Part shown: positions 1-5,332 of the stretch, piece by piece
Layout of the letters: each line of letters begins with the position of its first letter
Numbering within the stretch: the first letter of the stretch is position 1
Source of the DNA: QAMX01 sp003149835
Lineage (GTDB): Bacteria; Bacillota; Clostridia; Oscillospirales; QAMX01
Assembly (NCBI GenBank): GCA_959600635.1
Contig: CAUGMN010000096.1
Coordinates: 1 to 5,347, forward strand
Reading direction: 5' to 3'
DNA length: 5,347 nt
Notes under the pieces: model-generated
Seen by the model: the letters and a program-made list of their open reading frames with translations, nothing else
Told to the model about the DNA's origin: nothing
Database searches by the model: none
Position numbers and translations under genes: made by a program

Positions 1-70
1 AAGCCACCTCAAAAACGAATTTGAATGGGAAAGCAAGAGTTTTACAATCGCCTATATGAGATTGACATAA
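1..70 (+). CDS. Possible C-terminal end of an upstream gene (partial)
   Basis: The frame whose codons start at base 2 is open from the window edge to a TAA at 68-70 and would encode 22 residues ending in AYMRLT. The stop codon overlaps the ribosome binding site of the aminopeptidase gene (AAGGAGG, 69-75), a spacing typical of translationally linked neighbours. I do not recognise the peptide. The evidence is weak: a 22-codon open frame is common by chance. The stretch is also much poorer in G+C (about 36% by hand count) than the genes that follow, and it contains a plausible promoter, so it could equally be intergenic DNA. Confidence 0.35.
   Translation, partial: SHLKNEFEWESKSFTIAYMRLT
21..48 (+). 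promoter_or_regulatory. Candidate sigma-A-type promoter for the aminopeptidase gene
   Basis: TTGAAT (21-26) is followed after 16 bp by TACAAT (43-48), matching the -35 and -10 consensus at 4 and 5 of 6 positions. Transcription would start near base 55, leaving a leader of about 28 nt that contains the AAGGAGG ribosome binding site at 69-75. The site lies inside the possible upstream reading frame. It is therefore either an internal promoter or a sign that this stretch is not coding. Confidence 0.35.
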
Positions 71-82
71 GGAGGAATTTTT

Positions 83-1483
83 ATGACGGACGCTGAAAAA
101 ATCAGGAATTCACTGCTGGTTAAGAGAAAAAACGGCTATGAAGCGGTGGACGGAGAAACAGCCGCGCGGATCGGCGACTACTGCGAGGGCTACAAGGTAT
201 TTCTTGACCGCGGAAAGACTGAGCGCGAGGCCGCCGCCGCCGCCGAGATCATGGCGAAAACCGCCGGTTTTGTCCCGCTGCGGCGCGGTATGGCGCTGAA
301 ACCGGGCGACCGCGTCTATGCGCTGAACAGGGGCCGCGCCTTTGCCGCCGCGGTCGTCGGCCGCGAGCCGCTGGATGCCGGCGCGCTGATTACGGCCGCG
401 CACATTGATTCGCCGAGGCTCGACCTCAAACCGTATCCTCTGTACGAGGAGGCGGATATGGCGTTTTTCAAGACGCATTATTACGGCGGAATACGGAAAT
501 ATCAGTGGGTGACGGTTCCGCTGGAAATTCACGGCGTGGTTGTCAAAAAAGACGGCTCTTCGGTTGAGGTCAACCTCGGCGGCCGCGACGACGAACCGGT
601 GCTCGTGATCACCGACCTGCTGCCGCACCTTTCCAAGGATCAGAACACCAAACCGCTTTCAACGGCGTTTACGGGGGAAAATCTCAACGTGCTGGTCGGC
701 GGCGTGCCGTATAACGACGACGGCGGCGACAAGGTCAAGCTCGCCGTCATGAGCATTCTCAACGAGCGCTACGGGATTGACGAGGCCGATTTCCTGTCGG
801 CGGAGCTGTCGCTTGTGCCGGCCGGCAAGAGCCGCGACGTCGGTTTTGACGCCAGCTTTATCGGCGCCTACGGTCAGGATGACCGCGTCTGCGCCTATAC
901 GTCGCTGACGGCGCTGCTGGAAATGAAGGAAACGCCGAAGCAGACCTGTATCTGTATCCTCGCCGATAAGGAAGAAATCGGCTCTGAGGGCGTTGCCGGA
1001 ATGCAGTCGGAATGGTATGACACCTTTGTCGCCGACCTCTGCGCCGCATCCGGGACAGAGCTCCGCGCCTGCTTCGAAAACTCGGTCTGCCTCTCCGCCG
1101 ACGTCGGCGCGGCCTATGATCCGAATTTCCCCGAGGTATACGACAAGCGCAACAGCGCCGTCGTCAACGGCGGCGCGATTCTGATGAAATACACCGGCGC
1201 AGGCGGAAAATCCTCTTCCAACGACGCGACGCCCGAGCTGATCGCCGCGATTCGCGGCGCGTTTGACAGCGCCGGCGTGGTCTGGCAGATGGGCGAGCTC
1301 GGCAAGGTGGATCAGGGCGGCGGCGGCACGGTGGCGAAATATATGGCGAGCCGCAACATCGACACGGTCGATATCGGCGTCCCCGTGCTTTCAATGCACG
1401 CTCCGTTCGAGGTCACCGCAAAGCTCGACGTCTATATGATGTATAAGGCTGCAAAAGCGTTTTTTGCTCTTGAAAAAAGGTAA
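83..1483 (+). CDS. M18 family zinc aminopeptidase (aspartyl aminopeptidase-like, 'aminopeptidase 1')
   Basis: This is a cytosolic metallopeptidase of family M18 (tetrahedral aminopeptidase fold), which removes N-terminal residues, often acidic ones, from peptides. At 466 residues it has the normal full family length. The di-metal site can be read directly: His107 in AAHIDSPRLDLKP, Asp266 in GQDDR, Glu297 (catalytic base) and Glu298 in DKEEIGSEG, Asp340 in SADVGAAYDPN, and His439 in SMHAPFEV. Other M18 signatures are GGKSSSNDATPE (374-384) and VDQGGGGTVAKYMA (409-422). There is no signal peptide or membrane segment. The start is set by AAGGAGG at 69-75, 7 nt before the ATG. Bacterial members are often called 'putative aminopeptidase 1'; substrate preference cannot be read from the sequence. 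No terminator follows: the next gene's promoter already overlaps the last codons. Family call is firm, exact specificity is not. Confidence 0.95.
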   Translation: MTDAEKIRNSLLVKRKNGYEAVDGETAARIGDYCEGYKVFLDRGKTEREAAAAAEIMAKTAGFVPLRRGMALKPGDRVYALNRGRAFAAAVVGREPLDAGALITAAHIDSPRLDLKPYPLYEEADMAFFKTHYYGGIRKYQWVTVPLEIHGVVVKKDGSSVEVNLGGRDDEPVLVITDLLPHLSKDQNTKPLSTAFTGENLNVLVGGVPYNDDGGDKVKLAVMSILNERYGIDEADFLSAELSLVPAGKSRDVGFDASFIGAYGQDDRVCAYTSLTALLEMKETPKQTCICILADKEEIGSEGVAGMQSEWYDTFVADLCAASGTELRACFENSVCLSADVGAAYDPNFPEVYDKRNSAVVNGGAILMKYTGAGGKSSSNDATPELIAAIRGAFDSAGVVWQMGELGKVDQGGGGTVAKYMASRNIDTVDIGVPVLSMHAPFEVTAKLDVYMMYKAAKAFFALEKR

Positions 1484-1498
1484 AATCTGTTATATAAT
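1470..1498 (+). promoter_or_regulatory. Strong sigma-A-type promoter for the aldolase gene
   Basis: TTGAAA (1470-1475) and a perfect TATAAT (1493-1498) are separated by exactly 17 bp, matching the consensus at 11 of 12 positions. The -35 box lies within the final codons of the aminopeptidase gene. The start point is expected near 1504-1506, giving an untranslated leader of about 82 nt. A strong promoter suits a highly expressed glycolytic gene. The aldolase can be transcribed independently, although read-through from the aminopeptidase is not excluded. Confidence 0.8.
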
Positions 1499-1502
1499 AT
1501 AC

Positions 1503-1553
1503 GTTGGACAAAATCAGAGCCGACATAGCGCGGCATACAGGCTTTTGTCCGGC
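1503..1553 (+). promoter_or_regulatory. Hairpin at the 5' end of the aldolase mRNA
   Basis: GGACAAAA (1506-1513) and TTTTGTCC (1543-1550) are perfect inverted repeats. The stem can extend outward by two G-U pairs and one G-C pair to 1503/1553. It can extend inward, past a 5-nt bulge, by GCC (1519-1521) with GGC (1540-1542). The predicted transcription start falls at the foot of this stem, so the fold would sit at the extreme 5' end of the transcript. No T-run follows, so it is not an intrinsic terminator. A role in protecting the mRNA 5' end is an inference. Confidence 0.5.
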
Positions 1554-1587
1554 CAATATTGAATAAAAAAAAGGAGTTGCAAAAGAA

Positions 1588-2523
1588 ATGCCGTTTGTCA
1601 CATCGAAAGAGATGTTCAAAAAGGCTTACGAGGGCGGCTACGCCATCGGCGCCTTCAACGTCAACAACATGGAGATCATCCAGGGCATCACCGAGGCCGC
1701 CAAGGAAGAGAAATCCCCGATTATCTTGCAGGTTTCGGCCGGCGCGAGAAAATACGCCAAGCATGTCTATCTGATGAAGCTCATTGAAGCCGCGATCGAG
1801 GACACCGATCTGCCGATCTGCGTCCACCTCGACCACGGTGAGGATTTTGAAATCTGCAAATCCTGCATCGACGGCGGCTTCACCTCCGTCATGATCGACG
1901 GTTCCAAGCATTCGTTTAAGGACAACATCGAAGTGACGCGCCGCGTCGTCGAATACGCGCATGAGCGCGGCGTGGTCGTCGAGGGCGAGCTGGGCAAGCT
2001 GGCCGGAATCGAAGACGCGGTCAACGTCAGCGCCGAGGACGCGCAGTTTACCGATCCGTCCGAGGTTCAGGAATTTGTCGAAAAGACGGGCGTCGATTCG
2101 CTCGCCATCGCCATCGGCACCAGCCACGGCGCTTACAAGTTCAAGCCCGGCCAGACGCCGCGCCTGCGCTTTGACATCCTCGAAAAGATTCAGGGTCTGC
2201 TGCCGGGCTTCCCGATCGTTCTGCACGGCGCGTCGAGCGTTATCCCGGAATTCGTCGAGCAGATCAATTCTAACGGCGGCAAAATGCCCGACGCGATCGG
2301 CATTCCCGAGGATATGCTCCGTCAGGCGGCGAAGCTCGCGGTCTGTAAGATTAACATCGACTCCGACCTGCGCCTTGCGATGACGGCGTCGATCCGCAAG
2401 TATTTCAACGAGCATCCCGACCATTTCGACCCGCGTCAGTACCTCTCTCCGGCGAGAACGGCGATCAAGGGCCTTGTCGCCAACAAGATCCGCAACGTCC
2501 TCGGTTCTTCCAACACGCTGTAA
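1588..2523 (+). CDS. fba: Class II fructose-1,6-bisphosphate aldolase
   Basis: This zinc-dependent TIM-barrel enzyme of glycolysis and gluconeogenesis cleaves fructose 1,6-bisphosphate to dihydroxyacetone phosphate and glyceraldehyde 3-phosphate in the cytosol. The N-terminus, with YAIGAFNVNNMEIIQGI (18-34), is characteristic. Catalytic and metal residues are visible: Asp82 (general acid) and zinc ligand His83 in VHLDHGED, Glu134 in EGELG, zinc ligands His180 in GTSHGAYK and His213 in LHGASS, and the substrate/cation-binding loop INIDSD (255-260). The length of 311 residues fits the shorter class II group seen in clostridia and Thermotoga rather than the longer E. coli type. Related class II aldolases act on tagatose bisphosphate, but the overall sequence favours the fructose enzyme. 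Translation starts at ATG 1588, preceded by an A-rich tract and AAGGAG (1571-1576), 11 nt away, slightly long spacing. The strong promoter at 1470-1498 drives it. The small unknown gene downstream may be partly co-transcribed. Confidence 0.96.
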   Translation: MPFVTSKEMFKKAYEGGYAIGAFNVNNMEIIQGITEAAKEEKSPIILQVSAGARKYAKHVYLMKLIEAAIEDTDLPICVHLDHGEDFEICKSCIDGGFTSVMIDGSKHSFKDNIEVTRRVVEYAHERGVVVEGELGKLAGIEDAVNVSAEDAQFTDPSEVQEFVEKTGVDSLAIAIGTSHGAYKFKPGQTPRLRFDILEKIQGLLPGFPIVLHGASSVIPEFVEQINSNGGKMPDAIGIPEDMLRQAAKLAVCKINIDSDLRLAMTASIRKYFNEHPDHFDPRQYLSPARTAIKGLVANKIRNVLGSSNTL

Positions 2524-2544
2524 ATCAACAATATTCTGTTTTGA

Positions 2545-2580
2545 ATGCCCGGGACGGCGTAAACGCGCCGTCCCGGGCAT
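2545..2580 (+). terminator. Strong hairpin after the aldolase gene; likely terminator or attenuator without a clear U-tract
   Basis: Bases 2545-2559 and 2566-2580 form a perfect 15-bp stem (core CCCGGGACGGCG) closed by a 6-nt loop, 21 nt after the aldolase stop codon. A canonical intrinsic terminator should be followed by a run of T; here the sequence is ATATTCTATAT, only moderately T-rich. It may terminate weakly, letting some transcripts continue into the next gene, or protect the 3' end of the aldolase mRNA. The opposite strand shows no T-run either. Confidence 0.65.
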
Positions 2581-2590
2581 ATATTCTATA

Positions 2591-2599
2591 TGGTATCAA
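2591..2599 (+). promoter_or_regulatory. Weak candidate extended -10 promoter for the unknown gene
   Basis: TGGTATCAA has the TGN extension and a 4-of-6 match to TATAAT. There is no convincing -35 box: the bases at the right distance belong to the GC-rich hairpin. If used, transcription would begin near 2606. Otherwise the gene depends on read-through from the aldolase promoter. Confidence 0.2.
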
Positions 2600-2609
2600 A
2601 TCTTTGTTT

Positions 2610-2615
2610 AGGGGG
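2610..2615 (+). promoter_or_regulatory. Ribosome binding site with tandem ATG start
   Basis: AGGGGG differs from AGGAGG by one base. It stands 5 nt before the first ATG (2621) and 8 nt before the second in-frame ATG (2624). The wider spacing is closer to the usual optimum, so the protein may really begin at the second methionine. Confidence 0.6.
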
Positions 2616-2620
2616 TATTT

Positions 2621-3121
2621 ATGATGAAGGATCTGTTGATCCGGCTGTCGGAGAACGCCAACGGCGTCGCCGGCCTTTTGTCGTCGCTCGACCGAAACGC
2701 CCTTTCGAGAGGGCAGTTGATTTTGTCGCCGCGCTTTCTGTCACAGCTTCTTGACATCCTGACCGGAGACGACCTGAAAATCCGCGACGTGTCGATGGGC
2801 GACGACGGGACGATTCACCTGACCGCCGCCGTCGGCTCCAACATGGAGCTCGGCTATAAGCTGAAAATCGAACGATTCAGCGCCGCAAACGGGCGGGCGG
2901 ACGGACAGATTGCATTCAGCGAGGAGCGCAAAGGCGGCGGCTTAGGCGGCGCGCTGCTCGGCATGACCGGCAAAAGCGGCCTCGCGTTTGCGCTTTCCAA
3001 GCATAAATGGATCAAGGTGTCGGACAAAACGATCTCCATTCAGAGCAGCGCTCTGCCGGTCTCTCTGCGCGCAAGCTTTGTCTCCGCCGGGCGCGGCGGC
3101 CTGATTTTCCGGATTAGCTGA
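2621..3121 (+). CDS. Uncharacterised 166-residue protein
   Basis: I do not recognise a family. The reading frame is credible: it has a ribosome binding site, the G/C-rich third-position usage of its neighbours, and an intrinsic terminator just after its stop. No signal peptide or transmembrane helix is visible, so it is probably cytosolic. Residues 1-50 look helical. Residues 51-101 alternate in the manner of beta strands, with a DDGTIHLTAAVG turn and strand followed by LKIERF. A glycine-rich hydrophobic stretch (105-125, containing GGGLGGALLG) leads into a second beta-like part with KHKWIKVSDKTISI (127-140). The pattern could suit a small beta-sheet protein that binds a hydrophobic ligand or membrane surface, but this is speculation. 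It may be co-transcribed with the aldolase through the hairpin at 2545-2580; nothing ties it to glycolysis functionally. Confidence 0.8.
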   Translation: MMKDLLIRLSENANGVAGLLSSLDRNALSRGQLILSPRFLSQLLDILTGDDLKIRDVSMGDDGTIHLTAAVGSNMELGYKLKIERFSAANGRADGQIAFSEERKGGGLGGALLGMTGKSGLAFALSKHKWIKVSDKTISIQSSALPVSLRASFVSAGRGGLIFRIS

Positions 3122-3132
3122 GCGCGCGGGAT

Positions 3133-3164
3133 GGCCGCTATAACCGTGAGCGGCCGCTTTTATT
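3133..3164 (+). terminator. Intrinsic terminator of the unknown gene
   Basis: GGCCGCT (3133-3139) pairs perfectly with AGCGGCC (3149-3155) around a 9-nt loop. Three bases later comes the T-rich tract TTTTATT (3158-3164). It lies 12 nt after the stop codon of the 166-residue protein gene. The opposite strand has no T-run after the stem, so the hairpin should terminate rightward transcription only. The leftward glycosyltransferase transcript has no obvious terminator here. The two convergent genes end 52 bp apart. Confidence 0.75.
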
Positions 3165-3173
3165 GCTTGAAAA

Positions 3174-4337
3174 TCAGGATTTCCGGCTGCGCTGCCGCGA
3201 GGCCGCTCCGCTGAGAACGCGGTAAGCGGCGGCGGCCTGCCCACAGACGTCGGCCCAGCTTTTCACAAGCGTCTGCCGCGCCGCTATACCGCAGCGCTTT
3301 AAAACCTCTCTGTCTGCCTGCGCGGAAAGGATTGCCTCGGCAATGCTTTCCGCGCTATTTTCACAAAGGTAGCCGTTGATGCCGTCGGAAATGCCGCTCG
3401 CCGCGCCGGTACCGCGCAGCACAACAGACGGTACCCCCGCGGCGGCGGCCTCGGCGACGACGAGGCCGGCCGTGTCGTAATAGGATGGAAAGACAAACAA
3501 ATCGGCGAGCGCGTACATGCCGTGCAGCAACTCGTCGGACACATACCCTGTAAAGACGGCGGAGGAACCGAGCGAAAGCGACTCCGCCAGACGGACAAAC
3601 GCCTCGCGGTCGCGGCCATTTCCGACGAAATACATCGTGAAATCCAGCCGGTCTTTGAGCAGCGCCAAGGCGCGCAGAATCTGTTCGATATTTTTTTGCC
3701 GGACGATTTGCCCCACAAAGAGCAGGGTCAAGCGGCAGCCGTCTATGCCGAAGGCGCGCCGCGCCGCTAAAATCGCGGCTTCATCCTGCAACCCGCCGCT
3801 GAATCGTTCGACGCCGTGCGGGAGCAGCCGGACGGAGCCCCGGTAGCCGTAAGAGCGGAGAATTTGTTCGGCGGCTCCGTTCATCGTCCAGACCTCGTCG
3901 GCCTGCTCGTAAAACGCGCAGATCCGCCGCAGCGCAGGGCGGACGAGCGCATCGTTTTTCAGCGCGCGCGACAGATCGCAGCGATAATCGGTGTGAAAGG
4001 AGGCGGCGAGGGGCACATGAAAGCGGCGCGCCGTATGCAGCGCGCGCTGTCCGACGGCAAAAGGGGAGTGCGCATGAACGACGTCGGGGTGAAACGCTTC
4101 CTCGCGCTCTGCCAGCGTACGGTCGGCAAAAGGCAGCGCAAGGCGATACTGAAAGCCCGGGGCAAACGCCGCGGAGCGGATCAGACACGCCGAACCAGCG
4201 GCCGCATTCGGAAATTTTGGCGCGAATACGAGGCATTCGACGCCGTTCTCCGGAAGATATCGGACATATTTCTGGACGACTTTGCTGACCCCGTCTACGG
4301 ATGGGATATAGGAATCGGTATACTGTGCGACTTTCAT
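3174..4337 (-). CDS. GT4 family glycosyltransferase (GT-B fold), probably glycolipid or envelope glycan synthesis
   Basis: The 387-residue protein is a retaining glycosyltransferase that moves a sugar from a nucleotide-sugar donor, probably at the inner face of the membrane. The N-terminal Rossmann domain starts MKVAQYTDSYIPSVDGVSK, with the acceptor-side loop near residues 12-19, then VVHAHSPFAVG (86-96) and SFHTDYR (113-119). The C-terminal donor domain has LLPHGVE (171-177), LLFVGQIVRQKN (205-216, with phosphate-contacting Arg213 and Lys215), FTGYVSDELLHGMYALADLFVFPS (262-285) and the nucleotide-sugar motif DTAGLVVAE (288-296). The usual EX7E motif is DX7E here. The tail (379-387) is rich in Arg, Lys and Ser. 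The nearest described relatives are diacylglycerol glucosyltransferases and mannosyltransferases of Gram-positive bacteria; donor and acceptor cannot be decided. Translation starts at ATG 4337 with AAGGGA on the minus strand (4351-4346), 8 nt away. The gene stands alone, divergent from the isomerase-like gene. Confidence 0.92.
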   Translation of the reverse strand: MKVAQYTDSYIPSVDGVSKVVQKYVRYLPENGVECLVFAPKFPNAAAGSACLIRSAAFAPGFQYRLALPFADRTLAEREEAFHPDVVHAHSPFAVGQRALHTARRFHVPLAASFHTDYRCDLSRALKNDALVRPALRRICAFYEQADEVWTMNGAAEQILRSYGYRGSVRLLPHGVERFSGGLQDEAAILAARRAFGIDGCRLTLLFVGQIVRQKNIEQILRALALLKDRLDFTMYFVGNGRDREAFVRLAESLSLGSSAVFTGYVSDELLHGMYALADLFVFPSYYDTAGLVVAEAAAAGVPSVVLRGTGAASGISDGINGYLCENSAESIAEAILSAQADREVLKRCGIAARQTLVKSWADVCGQAAAAYRVLSGAASRQRSRKS

Positions 4338-4365
4338 AAAATACGTCCCTTGAAAAATTGATCAT

Positions 4366-4398
4366 CCCCGCCGGCGGGGCTTGCTTTTTTTAGTTTTT
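4366..4398 (+). terminator. Terminator-like GC palindrome plus T-tract, facing antisense transcription
   Basis: CCCCGCCGGCGGGG (4366-4379) is a perfect palindrome. It can fold as a 5-bp GC stem with a CCGG tetraloop and is followed by CTTGC, TTTTTTT and then TTTTT after AG. Read on the plus strand this resembles an intrinsic terminator with a slightly long gap before the T-run. No plus-strand gene ends here; it would stop transcripts antisense to the glycosyltransferase before they reach the isomerase-like gene. On the minus strand the same palindrome lies in the glycosyltransferase leader, 15 nt upstream of its ribosome binding site. Confidence 0.4.
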
Positions 4399-4429
4399 AA
4401 TGATATCATGTTGAATATACAAGAGTAAA
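4381..4429. promoter_or_regulatory. Divergent promoter region with a symmetric -10 element
   Basis: The palindrome ATGATATCAT (4400-4409) reads on both strands as the extended -10 element TGATATCAT, whose hexamer TATCAT matches TATAAT at 5 of 6 positions. Rightward, TTGCTT (4381-4386) lies 17 bp upstream as a weak -35. Leftward, TTTACT (minus strand of 4424-4429) lies 18 bp upstream with 4 of 6 matches. Starts would fall near 4416 for the isomerase-like gene and near 4393 for the glycosyltransferase gene. The stretch is AT-rich and is the only such island between the two genes. The palindrome could alternatively be a repressor operator. Confidence 0.45.
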
Positions 4430-4442
4430 TAAATTTGAAGCC

Positions 4443-4479
4443 GCTCGGCCGCACGCTGCTGCCCGCCGTGCGGCCGGGC
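4443..4479 (+). promoter_or_regulatory. Large GC-rich hairpin in the leader of the isomerase-like gene
   Basis: CGGCCGCACG (4446-4455) pairs perfectly with CGTGCGGCCG (4467-4476). The stem extends to 4443/4479 through one G-U and two more G-C pairs, giving 13 bp around an 11-nt loop (4456-4466). No T-run follows, so it is not an intrinsic terminator. It ends 8 nt before the purine-rich ribosome binding region (GAGAGAGG, 4485-4492). It may influence translation or mRNA stability, but I recognise no known riboswitch. Confidence 0.55.
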
Positions 4480-4501
4480 AATCGGAGAGAGGAAGCTGTC
4501 T

Positions 4502-5332
4502 ATGCTGAATTTGGGAGTTGTGACGCGTTCTTTTGCCAACATGACGCCGGACGAATGCGCCGCAAGGATGCAGGAGCTGGGCTTTGCCTGCACCGAGCTC
4601 TGCTTTACATTCAAAGATTTAAACTGCTGGGCCTATAACGGCTGCTGCGACGTGTCGGCGCTGACGCCGCGGGCCGCGGCCGAAGCGGTCGGAGCTTTCC
4701 GGTGCAGAGGAATCGATATTGTCTCGCTCGGCGCGTTTTCGAATTTGTTCGAGCCGGACGAAGCGAAGCTCGCGGAGAATTTTCGCTTTTTTGAGCGGTA
4801 TATCGAGGTCGCTGAGGACAACGGCATTCCGTTTGTCTCTACGGAAGGCGGCTTTATACCGGGGAGGCGCGGCGTGCAGACCGACACCTATGAGAAGGAT
4901 TTTCTCTATTTCCGCGATAATATGCGCCGCCTCGCTGACTTGGCGGCCGCGCACGGCGTCGCCGTGGCCTTTGAGCCGTGTGTGCTGGATCTGACGCCCT
5001 CCGCCAAGCGGGCGCGGGATTTCCTGTCGCAGTGCGAACGGGACAACATCCGCATCCTGCTGGATCCCGCCAATCTGATCGCAAACTCCGACGAGGAGGA
5101 TATGTTCAAATACCTCGCGCCGCACGTCGCCTATTTCCACGGCAAGGATCGGCATGTCAACGACACCTACGGCTGTAACGTCGGCGACGGTGAGATCGAC
5201 TGGGTCAGGTTCCTGCGCCTGTATCACGAGCAGACGGACGGCGTTCCGTTTATTTTGGAATATGTCAACAACGATAACTGCGCTGAGATCCGCGACAGAA
5301 CGCTGCAATACGACCGGAAAGCGCTTGCATAG
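4502..5332 (+). CDS. Sugar-phosphate isomerase/epimerase-like TIM-barrel protein (xylose isomerase-like superfamily)
   Basis: This 276-residue cytosolic protein belongs to the AP endonuclease family 2 / xylose isomerase-like superfamily, whose members isomerise or epimerise sugars and polyols (for example tagatose 3-epimerase and IolE-type enzymes). It opens with a first barrel strand and helix, LGVVTRSF (4-11) to LGF (26-28). The likely single-metal site is Glu158 in VAFEPC, Asp188 in ILLDPANLI, His213 in YFHGKD and Glu253 in FILEYV; order and spacing resemble those of D-tagatose 3-epimerase. GDGEIDWVRFLRLY (228-241) is also typical of the family. Residues 28-50 contain five cysteines (30, 34, 42, 48, 49), unusual for a cytosolic TIM barrel. 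The start at 4502 is supported by AGAGG at 4488-4492, 9 nt upstream. The substrate is unknown, and no adjacent transporter or kinase gives a clue. A DNA-repair endonuclease IV is unlikely because the extra metal-binding histidines are not apparent. Confidence 0.88.
   Translation: MLNLGVVTRSFANMTPDECAARMQELGFACTELCFTFKDLNCWAYNGCCDVSALTPRAAAEAVGAFRCRGIDIVSLGAFSNLFEPDEAKLAENFRFFERYIEVAEDNGIPFVSTEGGFIPGRRGVQTDTYEKDFLYFRDNMRRLADLAAAHGVAVAFEPCVLDLTPSAKRARDFLSQCERDNIRILLDPANLIANSDEEDMFKYLAPHVAYFHGKDRHVNDTYGCNVGDGEIDWVRFLRLYHEQTDGVPFILEYVNNDNCAEIRDRTLQYDRKALA

Noticed and set aside
62..67. Perfect TTGACA -35 hexamer
   Set aside because: No -10-like sequence lies 15-19 bp downstream, where the aminopeptidase coding region has already begun.
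110..628. Minus-strand open frame of 172 codons inside the aminopeptidase gene
   Set aside because: It overlaps the region encoding the M18 His107 motif and the conserved N-terminal part. It looks like an antisense artefact of codon bias.
1432..2580. Long minus-strand open frame (382 codons) covering the whole aldolase gene
   Set aside because: It is the mirror of a highly conserved aldolase gene in GC-rich codons. Its product is rich in Arg, Asp and Val in the manner of antisense shadows, and it has no ribosome binding site or family motif.
2531..2587. Direct repeat ATATTCT on both sides of the aldolase 3' hairpin (2531-2537 and 2581-2587), like a target-site duplication
   Set aside because: Seven AT-rich bases can recur by chance, and the enclosed segment is only a hairpin with no transposon features.
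3816..4361. Plus-strand open frame of 181 codons opposite the glycosyltransferase gene, ending just before a terminator-like hairpin
   Set aside because: The glycosyltransferase frame carries clear GT4 motifs, whereas this product has none and is Arg/Gly-rich. The terminator-like neighbour is noted as a separate finding, but it is not enough to call a gene.
4443..4479. Reading the leader hairpin as an intrinsic terminator or a known riboswitch
   Set aside because: No T-run follows it, and I recognise no conserved riboswitch core in the leader.
4619..5308. Minus-strand open frame of 229 codons opposite the isomerase-like gene
   Set aside because: It mirrors a coding region with a recognisable metal site on the plus strand. 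No ribosome binding site or family resemblance was seen.
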